Origin: Luzula sylvatica
Lineage: Eukaryota > Streptophyta > Magnoliopsida > Poales > Juncaceae
DNA: 64,000 nucleotides
NCBI GenBank assembly: GCA_946800325.1
Contig: OX326959.1
Location: forward strand, 17,762,862 to 17,826,861
Reading direction: 5' to 3'
Part shown: piece after piece, positions 11,335-23,142 of the stretch
How positions within the stretch are numbered: position 1 is the first letter of the stretch
How the letters are laid out: each line of letters starts with the position of its first letter
Notes under the pieces: model-generated
The model's input: only the letters and a program-made list of their open reading frames with translations
The model's database searches: none
Told to the model about the DNA's origin: nothing
Position numbers and translations under genes: made by a program

Positions 11335-12122
11335 CTATAGTTATAATTTTGAACGGCTCACCTAAATTTGCCACGTGGCCAGCTCTTTTCATGTATACCC
11401 CTCCAAGTTATCTCCTCTTCTTTCTCTTCATACCGCCAAAAAAAAAACACCCGCTACAGAGAAGAGAGAAGAGAAAGCCATAAAGTGAGACGGATGACGC
11501 GACACCGAGCGAGACCGAGCAGGCCATCGAACGAACAATTCGATATAATTCAGAAACGAGTACATGTTTATCATCATCATCATTATCGTCATCATCATTA
11601 ACGTCGTCGTCATCATCATCATCGAAATGATGATACAAAATACAAATCATGAACAACTAAAAAAAATACTAATACAAATACAAATAAAAAATAACAAGTA
11701 CAAGTACGAATACCAAATAAAATTACGTAATACAAATACGAAAATATGAAATACCAATGCGAGTATGAAATACAGACATGAAATACGATACAAATACGAA
11801 CACGGACATAAACATGAACACGAATACTAATATAATTAGGAATTAAGAATTATACACAGTGCATCCAACATTGTTAAATATTTATAAATGAAAATATTTT
11901 GCATAATACACACGATGCATGTATAATTCATTGATATGCATGCTATAACGATGTAGGAATAAAAAATTCTAATATTAATGTTTAACGTTCGTAAGATACA
12001 CTGATTTTTAGCTGTCTAGATTATATCATAAAACATGTTGCGATTCATAGAAGATATACTTGTCCAAAAAAATATGATTTTTTTTTACGACCAACCCGCG
12101 CAATTGCGCGGGTACCACGCTA
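11335..12122 (+). mobile_element. Helitron-like element, 3' end well defined
   Basis: The 3' end at 12092-12122 is a perfect hairpin CCCGCGCAATTGCGCGGG, a short spacer, then CTAG followed by T, a textbook Helitron terminus. The 5' limit is a guess near 11335, where TCTATAG leads into CCACGTGG. Inside are an (ATC)n tract (about 11570-11626) and a long degenerate array of ACAAATACGA-like units (about 11640-11830). A matching array in the opposite orientation lies in the 44-45 kb element. No Rep/helicase ORF is visible. Confidence 0.5.
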
Positions 12123-12271
12123 GTGTGTTTTAAAGATTATCATTTTGTCCTTATGATTTTGACTTAAAGTATGTTTCTTGAATAAAAGATGTAAAATGAA
12201 ATTTATTTAAAACAACAATAATTATGTTACCTTTTTCAAAAATATTTCTTCAAAATGTTGAAAATAATGAA

Positions 12272-12275
<4 letters not shown>

Positions 12276-12319
<44 letters not shown>
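12276..12319. repeat. (TA)n microsatellite
   Basis: About 21 TA units in AT-rich DNA. The rest of 12123-12795 holds no gene that I can see. Confidence 0.95.
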
Positions 12320-12322
<3 letters not shown>

Positions 12323-12795
12323 CTAGAATCAGAATGCTAATTTTTTTGTAGGATATTTTGAACAACTGATGGAAAATAAAAAATTACTTAAATAACAATT
12401 AATATATAATGTCTTCAAAACTATTTGTACAAATATATTGAAAAAATGATTATTACTACTAATATAAAATTTTGAAAAATAATATTATATTTTTTACTAA
12501 AATTATTATATATATTATATAATATTGTTAATACCTATATATTATTTGTAAAAAAGACGAATTTTCATATATTATATAGTACTGTTAATACTTATATATT
12601 ATTTGTAAAAATGAGATAATTTTAAATAAAAATCATGGAGGTAAAATGGTCATATCTAAAAAAGCATAACAAAAAGTTAAAGAGAATTTTGCTAACTCAT
12701 AAAGTTAGGGGTTGTCAAAGGAGAACAAAAAATACAGGAGATTTATCTTAATATTAAAAAAAGTTAGGGGATATTTTTTGAAATATTAATAAAAA

Positions 12796-12823
12796 TTAGC
12801 TTTACCCCGCGCAATTGTGCGGG
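12796..12823 (-). mobile_element. Helitron-like 3' terminus (CTAA type)
   Basis: Minus strand: CCCGCACAATTGCGCGGGG hairpin, then TAAAG and CTAA followed by T. It faces the plus-strand Helitron end at 12122 about 670 bp away. The body would extend to the right, but its 5' end was not found and the decayed gene starts about 100 bp away. Confidence 0.45.
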
Positions 12824-12929
12824 ATTGTTCTCGAAATATTCAAATTTGATACAATGCAGTCATAGATAAAGTTATTTAGGAAAATAAAATTTACATTACA
12901 AGTTATTAAACGGATCAAAGTCTGCAAAT

Positions 12930-15791
12930 TCATTTCCAAAGAGTGGAAGACGATTGATTCAATGAATCTTCCATGGTTGTGCTTTTTACGAGAAATTTTT
13001 CTTCATCAACGTGTTCAATTTCGAGACATCGCAACATCGAACTATTGTTTGGTATTTCATTTTCGTACCCATCGAGGAAGGGAAAAACATAGAACTTGAT
13101 TGGTAACATTTTGAATATACCATCAATCTCTATTGACACGACAACCGTATTTTCTTAGTCGTCTTGCGATTAACAGATTTTCGATTTGTATTGGAATGAA
13201 ATGGATCTCTACAGATTCTCGTTATGATGTTCCCGTAAGACAGCGATGCGTGTGCATATGATCTGGCCCATTACATATGTTTAATGATGTTGTGCGGGAT
13301 ATTGATACGGGGATGATGAAGGAATTACAGGTACAGATCAACTAGTAGATTGTACACATGAGGGTAGATGAATATAAGAGTTTATCAGAACGATTGGATG
13401 CATACTAAAATTACATAGTGCGTCATGACGCACACTAGGATATTTCTGTGCAGACCAATATGTGAGTATATCATCGTCACGCACCATCCAGTGCGTAATG
13501 ACGGAGGCGCGTCATGACGGACAATCCTGTGCGCCATGACGGAGCACATATGTAACAGCTAGATCCAGTACTAGTGACACGTCCGTCACGACGCACCATA
13601 TCGTGCGTCATGACGGACTGTGATCCAAATTCTGGATTGACAGTTTTTATACTCATTAATGCCCTATTAATGGAGTCTTTGATTATAAAGATCTGAGCAA
13701 TTCCTCTCTCTCTCTCCCTCTCTTGCCATTCTACATATCTAAGAAGGGAAAAACTTGTGTGACAAGTTGTGAGAGAAACCTCCATTGGAGATTGTGTTTT
13801 GAGAAAGTTTACGGTGATTTTAGGGGAATCACGCGTAACCGAGAGACGAGGCTCGCGGTGGATACGAGTAGAGAAGTTTCGGCTGAAACTTTCTGTTGTG
13901 ATCAAACTCGAGCAAGGTCGAAAACGAACCGGAGCAATTCCTGTTGTATACGACAAATCAGAGCATCGATCTAGGTGTCGAATCGCGCGAGCATGGGACG
14001 TGCGTGTTACCAGAATCGAAACAAACAAGGCAACAACTACGAAAGCATCAACCCGTCTCCGTGATCAATTTCACGCGGTATGATTCTCTATGAATCAAGA
14101 GTTAATTTCATAGGTAGTTGCGTGTAGATAGGATTTGTACGATCGGATCGGTGACGTGGTCCTCGGGATCGGGTCGGACCGGGCTCCTCAATCCGCTGCG
14201 CGGGGCTCGGTAGTGACGCCGATATCCAACAGATGATGATGTCAAATATTTTTCAACAAATGTGCGTTTAGTTCACTCATCAACAATTCAGTCTCAAGAA
14301 CGGGAACAATTATGTTGTTGACTATTTTTTACATGCAGCGAATTGTTGGATGGAATTGCGGAACTTCTTTTGTATAGTTTCTGCTAACATGGTGCATTAT
14401 GGATTTTCTTTTGTTTGTTGGAATTTGGGAGGACCGGGAGCCCCAATAGAGCTTTTCTCCAATATTTTTTTAAATCGAACATAACAGAAAGTAATTCTTG
14501 CGAAATAACAAGGTATGTCCGAAGAGGTAAGTGAGGTAATTTCTTTCATCGTCGATCTGAGCATTTGTGTAAAATAGCCAAACTACAATTTCATAGTATG
14601 ATTATGTAGTAGTTCCTAATTTTCGCAGCCCGCAGTCATCCAGTATTACCTCAATTTCTTGGGTGACACAATTAGCACCAGGTTGTATGGATCCATCAAA
14701 ATGGTACCATCTGCTAGCAAGACAATTGTAGAACCGAGAATGGTAATTTTGAAATGCATGCAAATCGCGAAAAAGGCTCATGTTGTTCATGTCTTCGAGA
14801 ACGTGAAATCTCTACTTAACCGAGCGAGTTACATGGGTATTTGCGAGATTAAGATTCATTGTTTGAAGAAGATTGTTTTGTCTGTTGGTTGGCTCTGCAG
14901 TTTAAAAACTGTACGCAACACATAAGAGCTGAAACTGCACGACAATTACAGAATCAAAATGCTGATGAAAAAACCTTCAATGTTTTATATTTTAGTGTCC
15001 ATTTGGTTCTTAGTACAGTAAAGATCGTTTTGAGAAGAGGAAGAAGATGTTGAGTGCTGGAGAAGTCTTGGTTTAAGTGCGAACACCAAAAGATGTAACC
15101 GTTTGTTTTGGTTATTTTTTTTTGTTGATGGTTGTTGTGAAACTGCTAATTGAATTAATGCAGTTTGTAGTTATTGCAACTTTTTTTTTGCCAAAATAAT
15201 AATTTATTAATTTCTAAAAAATTGAACATGCGGTGATAAAAAAAATACCATATTAGTTCATTAAATTCCGTCAATTATTAATCAAGTACAAAACATATTA
15301 GAAAGCATTTTGATTTGTTGTTATGTTAGCACATAACAGACACAATACAAACTTCGAAGATGACATAAACAGGAAGACATAAAAAAGATGGGAAAAAAAT
15401 TTAACAAACAAAATCACGAATACGTGACAGATTCTCTGCTGCTAATGGAGAGTTCTTGTCACGACACCTTTTCGGCAATCCGTTCTTTCTCGGAGAAAGA
15501 TATGTCATCATCGTCTAACCCCAATTACCAAAAGCGCCATGATTTCAGTTTTACTTTGATTGTTATTCTTATTTCTGTAAAATATTTCTCATCGTAGTAG
15601 TACAACAACTTCGCGGGAATTTGCTTTGAGTCATCGCATTCAATGAGAACATCAAGGGTAGCAAGGTTGGTCCTCATTTTTTCTCTGTCTATGACAATTA
15701 CTTTTCCAAAACATTTGCATATTTCAGATGCTTTTTCTGCGCAGTAATGATGAAATGGTACATTGATATGTTCACAAATACATTTATGCAA
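12930..15791 (-). pseudogene. Decayed coding region split by a solo LTR; one DUF4283-like segment
   Basis: Coding-like minus-strand segments remain at 15791-15525 (CKCFGKVIVIDREKMRT, then LDVLIECDD and IPAKLLYYYDEKYFTEIRI), 15520-15460 (DDDISFSEKERIAEKV after a stop) and 13139-12930 (IDGIFKMLPIKFYVFPFLDG). The first resembles DUF4283/LINE-ORF1-like domains, with the pattern FGKV...D...ARLLVECD...IP...V.; this is a resemblance, not proof. Stops and frame changes separate the parts, and a solo LTR occupies 13317-14231 within them. A second broken copy of the first segment lies at 33729-33905. It may derive from a retrotransposon ORF1 or from a small host family. Confidence 0.4.
13317..14231 (+). 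mobile_element. Solo LTR of the nested copia family
   Basis: It starts TGAAGGAATTACAG and ends GATATCCAACA, aligning along its length with the LTRs at 23143-24103 and 29927-30887 but clearly diverged. The flanking 5-bp duplication is exact: GATGA at 13312-13316 and 14232-14236. It keeps several GTCATGAC palindromes (13418-13610), some mutated to GTAATGAC, GCCATGAC or GTCACGAC. No internal sequence remains, so it arose by LTR-LTR recombination. Confidence 0.92.
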
Positions 15792-16767
15792 ATAGAAACA
15801 ATAAACATGCGAGATTAAAATAGTGAAAATCAGACAAAAAATTTCACAAAAGTATGGCCGAAAGAGATTAAGTCATTGGGTATATAAGGATAGAAAAATT
15901 ATTTCAAACTACCGGCCATACAATTTTGAATTATTTTTGAATTCATGCGTGATTATGTTGTGTTTTACGTAAAACCAAAGGAATTGTGTCATGTTGTAGT
16001 GGCAAAATAATTTTTGTTTGTCAAAATAGCATTTTTATTAAACAGATAGTCACGGGTATTGTTGAAGTAAAACCAAAGGAATTGTGTCATGCGTGATTAG
16101 GAAATTTTTCCTTGTTGAAGTATTGGGAAACATATAGTCACGGGTATTCATCGCATTTTCTTTCGGGAAATTGAAACGAACATGAAAAGGATAGTACAAA
16201 TGAGAAAACTACCAACAATGAGAACACTTGTGCAAAAAAATGAGATAAATATTATGTGCGATATTAACAAAGAAAAGTATTACATTTTTAAAAAGATTTT
16301 AAATTAAATTGGCATGTTCGACAAATGTTAAACAAAAAAAAAAGTACTAACACAATTCTAGAATTAAATACAGAGTATATAGGTACAATGTAGTATAACA
16401 TTTATTGCAATATATTAGTCTTAACCATAACAAACATGTGCAAAGCTCAATAAGAAGAAACGAATAATAATAAACCGGACAATTGATAAAATTGTTCCAT
16501 TTCATATGTTGATCAATTAATTTGCGCATTCCCCATGTGATTGTTGAAATGTCAAAAGTTAACCAAGGATATGAGTCATAATAAACTCCATAGTCTCGGA
16601 AAACAAACCGTTACTCACATAAGTAACCGAGAACCATAATTTAAAGAGAATTTGTTTTTTATGAAAACATCACTTGATTGAGTTAATAGTCAGTTATACA
16701 TTCCTTAAAAAATTTCAAATGTTGTTTATACCTTAAAACTACACAGTCAATTACATATTCAAGATAT
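15792..16767. other. AT-rich spacer next to the nested retrotransposon
   Basis: AT-rich, with a twofold repeat of AAACCAAAGGAATTGTGTCA (15973 and 16071) and of ACATATAGTCACGGGTATT-like sequence (16046 and 16131). No gene is supported. Confidence 0.5.
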
Positions 16768-16772
16768 TATAT

Positions 16773-18276
16773 TGTTGGTTAATTCTAACCTAGAGGGGGG
16801 TAAATTTGGCAATCTAACTTACACTTAGTTTAGATTTAAACCTAATTTACGGTGCGGAATAAATAATAATTTAGATGATAAAGATGATACCGTACAAACA
16901 CTTTGACACAAGATGTTTGTTTACGAAGTTCGGTAGGTGGTTGCTTTGTAGCTTTAACTCACCCTTTACTCGCTTAATTGACCGACTCAATTATTTGCGA
17001 GTACCTACGTCTCCGGGAATGCCTTGTGCCTCTTTTTGGCTTTCGATTGAATTCCAACTCAACTCGATTACAAGGATTTGCCTAGATCGATTTACACGCT
17101 TCTATCGATCTATAGCTTAGGCTCTTTACACTTTGTTGCACTAGCCTATTACACTTTTTCACTAATCGAGCTACAACGTGATCGGTCACGTGAGTGGGAT
17201 ACGATTAGTGGAGAATATCGAAAGTAGATCAACGATCTAAAGAGGTTTCTCAAGCTAACAATGGATATAGAAAATCACAGCTTAGGGTTTCTCTCTTTTT
17301 GGTTTGAAAGTTTGAAATTGAGGAAGTGGGTGAGAGAGACCCATGAAGGATTCTATTTATACTCTCTATAGAAATCCTTCAGAAAACTTGCAGTGCGTTC
17401 GAACGCATACAGTCCGTTCAGAACGCACTTGAAGTTTGCACTAGCCGTTTCAAAATAACGTGCAAGTACATCTTGGGTCCGTTCGAACGGACAATGTCCG
17501 TTCGTAACGGACTCAATTATACATAGCATTTTGCGTTCACAGGAACAAGAGTCCGTTCAACGCACTGAAAAGTAGGTGAACGGATTCCAGGTTGTCCGTT
17601 CGAACGCACATGTGTGTTCGTTCGAACGTACACATCCCTGTGACGTTTTCCGTTCACAGGAAAGATTGTCCGTTCAACGCACTCAGAAGGTGGGTGAACG
17701 GATTATAATTATCCGTTCGAACGGACATGATTATCCCTGTGACACTTTCCGTTCACAGGAAAGATTGTCCGTTCAACGCACTCAGAAGGTGGGTGAACGG
17801 ATTATAATTATCCGTTCGAACGGACATGATTGTTCGTTCGAACGTACACATCCCTGTGACACGTTTGGTTCTAATCAAGCTTTAAAGCTTTGATATTTAG
17901 CAAGTCCGTTCTGAACGGACTTTGAGTTCGTTCAGAACGCACTTCCTGCTTGACTGAACTCTTTGTTATTTTGAACATGATTTTACTTGAGTTCTACTAG
18001 GTTTGTACCTATGGTTTATTTGTGGCGTATCCCACTCACGGAAGGCTTCAACATCTTGAGTCTTGATGTATTCCAATGGCCTTCCTTGTGTTCTTCTTTT
18101 CTTGTTTATGTTGAGACTTCATGTCCTGATTCTTGATGTAATCCAATGAAGTCCTCCTTTACAAGTCCTCCTTCATCTTCGTATCGTACCTATGTTATCC
18201 TGCACTTTTCTGGATGTATACATTAGTAATGACAGTGTTTTGAAATAATCAAACTATCAGGAAATTTGAACCAACA
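16773..18276 (-). repeat. 3' LTR of outer element (1504 bp)
   Basis: Ends TGTTGG...CCAACA. The minus-strand TATA box TATAAATAG is at 17361-17353. Repeated palindromes with centre TTCGAA occur at about 17396, 17477, 17596, 17617, 17712, 17810 and 17830, upstream of the TATA box in the transcription direction. It lacks an 18-bp GTTCGTTCGAACGTACAC unit present in the 5' LTR near 32275. Confidence 0.95.
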
Positions 18277-18278
18277 AA

Positions 18279-18290
18279 CTCCCCCTTTTG
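18279..18290 (-). other. Polypurine tract of outer element
   Basis: Minus strand CAAAAGGGGGAG lies two bases from the 3' LTR. Further AGGGGGAG-type runs lie at 18361-18370, 18413-18420 and 18430-18437, a multiple-PPT layout as described for Sireviruses. Confidence 0.85.
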
Positions 18291-18896
18291 ATTACTTTCA
18301 AAACACTGTCGGTTTGGAGAGTTTCACCATTTAGTTGAGAACTTTCCGTACGATCGTTTCTCCCCCATTTTGAAAGAGATCAAAAGGGCCAAGGAGACTT
18401 CAACAACGGAAGGCTCCCCCTAAATGCGAGCTCCCCCTCAAAGAATGAATTGATGAATGTATGAGCTCGTAAATATGATCAAATTCTTTTGTTTTGAATG
18501 ATGACAATCTTTTCAAAATTTAGCAGATTTTTAAGAAAATATAACAGTTTTTGTGTGTGCGTTCCGAACGGAAAACGTAATGCGTTCGAACGCACTTGCA
18601 TCTGGACTGACAAAAATTTCACAGAATTTATACTGATGAGTGTACGAACACTAAATCAAAATAGGATAATAAAATGAATGCACAAGTTTACTGACATAAT
18701 ACCATAATTATTCGTCAAACATAATTATTCAATAGACCTAATTGTTCAATCATACCGACACACATCAAAGTTTTTATAAGTTCTCACATACTCTCATGTA
18801 TACTCAATACTTTAGACATAACATAACATAATATAATACGACGCAACACACACCACAACCAAGGTTGATCACACTTCATCTGGCTCGGGTTAGGAA

Positions 18897-20183
18897 TTAA
18901 TGGTGCGTTCCGAACCTGTTCTCAAGATGAACGTAAAGATCGGCAAATTGACGATCCACGTTCTCAAGCATCCGTGCTTCAGATACACGAAACGCATCAT
19001 GCATTGCTCTTCCGTGTTGCTCCATGCGCTCATCCATTTCGTCGAGCATCTCCTTCACATAGGCAAACCTCTTATCATCCCGTTCCGTTTGGGCATTTGA
19101 GGATTCCCCCTTCCCCACATTCCTCTTTCGTTTGGGAGCTGGTTCTTCACCGCTTTCATCGGTATTGGTTGGGTCGACGTTGTCCTCTTCCTCGTCCAAG
19201 GTGTAGCCCTTCGTCCACCGGGTAGGATCGCGGGGAAGGTGATACGCCACTGCATCCTTTGCGGAGTCAATAATCCATCCTAGGATGCTTGGCGAATACC
19301 GATATCCAAACCGTCGGAGGTTTGCATCGGATGCAAGGTTGATTGGTGATTTCGGTCGAAAATCCCAATCGCTCAGTGGTATCTCAATACCTTGGAGTTC
19401 CAACATACGGGCAATCAATGTTCCGTATGGCAAGGACGCGTTCTTGTGACTCATTACACTTTCCATGTGGCTTGTGATGAGAAAGGGCACGTGGATGGGT
19501 AGTTGATCCTTGTACCACATGCGATGCAAGAGTATAATATCCCTCTGTTCGAGATTCATCTTAAATTTTTCTGAGGGAGTGAGAATGTTATTACCGATGG
19601 CCCATATAAACTGTTCATGGGCGGCCAAGTGAGATGCCCCTTGCCCAGGTCTGATACCCATGATGGCAGCTTCGATTCTCGCCTTGCGAGTGTCGTAGAT
19701 TTTCTCTCCGTCGTCCCTTAGTCCGAGCAAAACATTCAAGTTTTTGATAGAGATTTCGACATCTTCACCGAGGATGTATGACGTTACCTTTTCTTCGTCA
19801 CGGTGGAATTCAGCGTTTGCGTAAAATAGTCGCGTGATTACATCATACGATTTGACGTTTAGGCATGCTAAATTCGCGAATCCCCATTGACGTTCGATTT
19901 CCTCGACTTTGTCGAGGAGGTGATGTATGTTTGGCGGAAACTTGTAGTAGTAGCATGGAGCAATTGGTCTCTTGGATACCCATTCATGGAAGAGGATACC
20001 AGCCTCCGTAGTTCGAAACAGATGCTCGTTGTTTGGGTCAGAGAAGTCATAGTCACTTTGAATGCGTTCTTCAAGAGTAGGCTTCTTGGCCGCTTGCTTC
20101 ATTCTTCTTTGAGCGTTCGAACTCTCGCCTACTATCTTCTTCCCCTTTGCCTTGGCTTTTGATCTCGAGTTTGAGGCGTCCAT
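18897..20183 (-). CDS. Retrotransposon extra ORF, putative plant transposon protein domain, 428 aa
   Basis: An intact frame starting MDASNSRSKAKAKGKK with a basic N-terminus. The core at about residues 40-320 includes FRTTEAGILFHEWVSK, VITRLFYANAEFHRDEEKV and ISIKNLNVLLGLRD. This resembles the 'putative plant transposon protein' (Transposase_32-like) domain common in ORFs carried by plant LTR elements. A second basic patch (APKRKRNVGKG) and a predicted coiled coil (VKEMLDEMDERMEQHGRAM) follow. It sits between gag and the 3' LTR, where Sireviruses and Athila-type elements carry their env-like gene, but no membrane segment is evident, so an envelope role is not supported. The longer frame up to 20321 lacks an ATG. 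Its function is unknown; its intactness suggests recent selection or youth. Confidence 0.7.
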   Translation of the reverse strand: MDASNSRSKAKAKGKKIVGESSNAQRRMKQAAKKPTLEERIQSDYDFSDPNNEHLFRTTEAGILFHEWVSKRPIAPCYYYKFPPNIHHLLDKVEEIERQWGFANLACLNVKSYDVITRLFYANAEFHRDEEKVTSYILGEDVEISIKNLNVLLGLRDDGEKIYDTRKARIEAAIMGIRPGQGASHLAAHEQFIWAIGNNILTPSEKFKMNLEQRDIILLHRMWYKDQLPIHVPFLITSHMESVMSHKNASLPYGTLIARMLELQGIEIPLSDWDFRPKSPINLASDANLRRFGYRYSPSILGWIIDSAKDAVAYHLPRDPTRWTKGYTLDEEEDNVDPTNTDESGEEPAPKRKRNVGKGESSNAQTERDDKRFAYVKEMLDEMDERMEQHGRAMHDAFRVSEARMLENVDRQFADLYVHLENRFGTHH

Positions 20184-20394
20184 GGCTGTTGTTGAAGGTT
20201 TTAGTATTTCTGAGAGAGAGAGAGTTTTGGAAGAGAAACAAGGAGAGAGAGAGTTTTGGAAAAGAAACAAGGAGAGAGAATGAAGGGGGGCTAAGTAACT
20301 GATGAAATCGTGTCCCTTCAAGTCACGCCGTAAGGGAAAAAGGGGCCATCACATCCATTGAATGCAGTCGGTTGCATGTGGACGAAGAGTTATT

Positions 20395-20935
20395 ACGACG
20401 TGTCCGTTCGAACGCACTTCTCAAGTGCGTTGGAACGCATTCATGTCTGAGAAAGGCGCTACTTCGGGTTTTTAAGTTGTATCTGGGAAGTTGTTACGTC
20501 CGTTCGAACGGACTCCTATGTGCGTTCGAACGCACTTACAACTGAGAAGAGGCGCCAGAATATGAAACGGCGCGAGTGTAAGGGTTTGAAGTAGGTTCGC
20601 TGAATGAGGCATGTGCGTTCGAACGCATTATTTGTTCGTTCGAGCGCACTGAACACTGTTGACACTAAGAATCGGCGCCAAAGGATGATCCGGTGCCATA
20701 ATCCTATATTTCATTTTTCCGTTCGGAACGCATTCAATTTTACGTTCGAACGCACTTGATCCTGGTAAGGAAATTTGATGGCGCCATAATTTAACTGTGA
20801 CTTTGGATCTTATAGTCCAGTTTTCCGTTTCGAACGCATTTTAGTCCGTTCTACCGGACTTGAGACAGTTAATAGGGTATTTGGTGACTTCATTTGTCCG
20901 TTCCGAACGCACATGTTTTTCGTTCGAACGGACTG
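20395..20935 (-). repeat. Palindrome-rich spacer between gag and the extra ORF
   Basis: About ten GNGTTCGAACGN-type palindromes or near-palindromes (for example at 20403, 20498, 20520, 20606, 20740 and 20920) lie in this 540-bp non-coding stretch. It replaces what would be pol in an autonomous element. No protease, integrase or RT motif is seen in any frame of 20330-21140. Confidence 0.8.
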
Positions 20936-21142
20936 GTTCCTGAGATGTGATCACTGGACTGAATTTGTGATTTATTTACCGAGACAAGTGTTCTAATGTA
21001 GTCCTCTATTAACACTTGTGAGGTAGCTACATGAGACTCGACCAATTTGACTAGAATTTGATTTAGCCCATTTCCTATACTCTCCTTACATATTTGGCTT
21101 AAGGTGTGGAATACTAAGGAGTATAGTTCTTCATGTTAGGGC

Positions 21143-23137
21143 TTAATCCCTCGGAGGTCCTATACCGAAAGACGTAGAGGGACCCATCGAGTGACGATCT
21201 TTACGCATCCATATTGAGTTTGACGTTAATTTTGGATTGCGAAGATCACAACTTGTTGAGACATGACCAATTTTGCAACAATAGTTACACAATGCTACGG
21301 TGGGCTTATTTGTGGGTGTGGTACTCTTCACAAAATAGTCTGAGAGTTGATTCGGATTACTTCTCTTAGAAGTTATCGATTTTGGCATTTGATAAAGGTT
21401 ATTTGATTTAAATTTATTTTGCTTAAAATTATTTTGTTTAAATTGTTTACGTGTGTTGGTGAAATGTTTGGGAGGCCCTTGTTGATATGAAGCTTCGGTG
21501 TAGTTTGTCACTTCATAGAAATACCCATTTGGTCCCCTTTTGAACAAACAATCGGTTCTTCCCAAATTAGTATATCTAGGTTGTGAATTTTGTGTAAAAT
21601 GATTTTTCCTATAATTATTATTGGCACGTTTGGGTTGTTCATTTTTAGCATATTTACCTTTGTTGTAGTCATGGTACATGAAAGCATTTCCATGACTACT
21701 TACTTTATTATTTTCCCATTTAGATTTTTGATTTTGAGATATTGAAAAATCGGGTTTATTACCGTTATTTTTCTTATATCCTAAACCGGATTTGTCATTT
21801 GGCTTTTGTCCTATCAATGACGATCTTAAAACATCATCCAATGAGGGAGGACTCAATGCAATATTTGCACAAGCCTTCTTCAGGGATTCATTTTCAACTT
21901 TAAGAGTTTGAATTTCGACTTTTAGATGAGAAATCTCACCTTTAATGGTTTGACACTCACACTTTGAAAAACCTTTAAATTCATTTATTTGAGTTTTATA
22001 TGCCAAAATGGATAGCTCAAGAGAGGCTACCTTATCCTCGAGAGCTTGTGTTTGGCTCTCAAGTTTACCCTCATTTAGTTGAGAGTTCCCTTCATCTCTA
22101 AGAAACTCGTCACAAGATTCGAGTTCTAGTTCGAATGTGGGAGAAAACTTAGATTTATGTATTGATTCTATGTCAAGCAGAGAGTATGTACGTACCTCAT
22201 GACATTGGTCATGTGTTGAGCTGGTATTGGGAGTAGATGGTTCCGAGTCCACAACCATGGGCGTGTGATGTGTAGTAGTTAGACCTCGTTCAATACGAAG
22301 AGATTTGATGGCCGCTTCCACTGCGCTCATTAGTGGAGGATCTATCCTTACCATGAGTGCAAGGTTTGCGGTGTGTCGACTTGACGGACCATCCGTGTCG
22401 GATGATGAGCTTGATCCGTCCGTTTCTCCCCACCTACAATCGACGTTAGCTTTATATGCCTTTTTCTTATTGATTTCTTTACCTTTGTAGTTTTGACGAT
22501 TTTCTCGCCCCTTGTCCTCGTATCTTCTTTCGTATCGGGGCTCTCGCCTTTCCCGATCCTTGTGGTCCTCATCCTTTTTGATCCACCTCGAATTTTCCGG
22601 ATGGAGAGTCCAACATGACTCCATCATGTGTCCAATTTTCTTGCACCAAAAGCAATGGAGCTTTAGCCCCTTTTGTTTCCGATTCTCGTTGAATCGCTTC
22701 TCGTCCCTTTGCCACTCTAGGAGTCGCAACGTGAGATCATCCATTTCGTTGTCGTCATTGCTTGCATTCAAGGCGGGCAAAGCTACGGTTTTGGAGTGAG
22801 GAGAGGGTATGTAGATTCCTTGTTCTTCATCGAGTTGCTTGAGTCGAATCTCGAAATTTCGGAATTGACTTACCAATTCTTCAGGCGTGAGGTCTTGTGA
22901 AGCTACCGCTGTACCTAAAGCTACACGTAAAGATTCCCAACTACGGGGCATAGATTGAAGCAATCTAGCAATAATTCTATCATCAGTAAGAGGTGCATTT
23001 TAGGTGGCATATCGGCTTTTTAGTACATTGATTTTTGCCCAGATTTTATCAACGGACTCTCCCTCAATCATTCGAAGATTGTTGAATTCTTGTTCAAGTC
23101 CGATGATATTAGTTCTTCTCATTTGAGATGTACCCTC
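21143..23137 (-). pseudogene. gag: gag, 3' part (UBN2-type, two zinc knuckles) of outer element
   Basis: Continues in frame from 30888 across the nested insertion once one GATAC is discounted. The first 45 codons finish the UBN2 gag domain (IIGLEQEFNNLRMIEGESVD), then an in-frame TAA at 23002-23000 breaks it; from there 660 codons are open. Landmarks are LLQSMPRSWESL, zinc knuckle 1 CFWCKKIGHMMESC (about 22610-22655), a Ser/Asp stretch followed by ANLALM as in Sirevirus gags, a coiled coil (LKVEIQTLKVENESLKK, about 21880), and zinc knuckle 2 CNYCCKIGHVSTSC (about 21250-21290). It ends GIGPPRD with no continuation into protease. Gag would package element RNA in the cytoplasm. The stop could be a recent mutation. 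Confidence 0.85.
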
Positions 23138-23142
23138 GTATC

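Noticed and set aside
13477..14083. ORFs of 183, 104 and 83 codons
   Set aside because: All fall within the solo LTR at 13317-14231.
17576..17893. 105-codon ORF with repeated HPCDTF motif (and 111-codon twin at 32118-32453)
   Set aside because: It is the translation of the palindrome repeats in the outer LTR; the length changes with the 18-bp indel.
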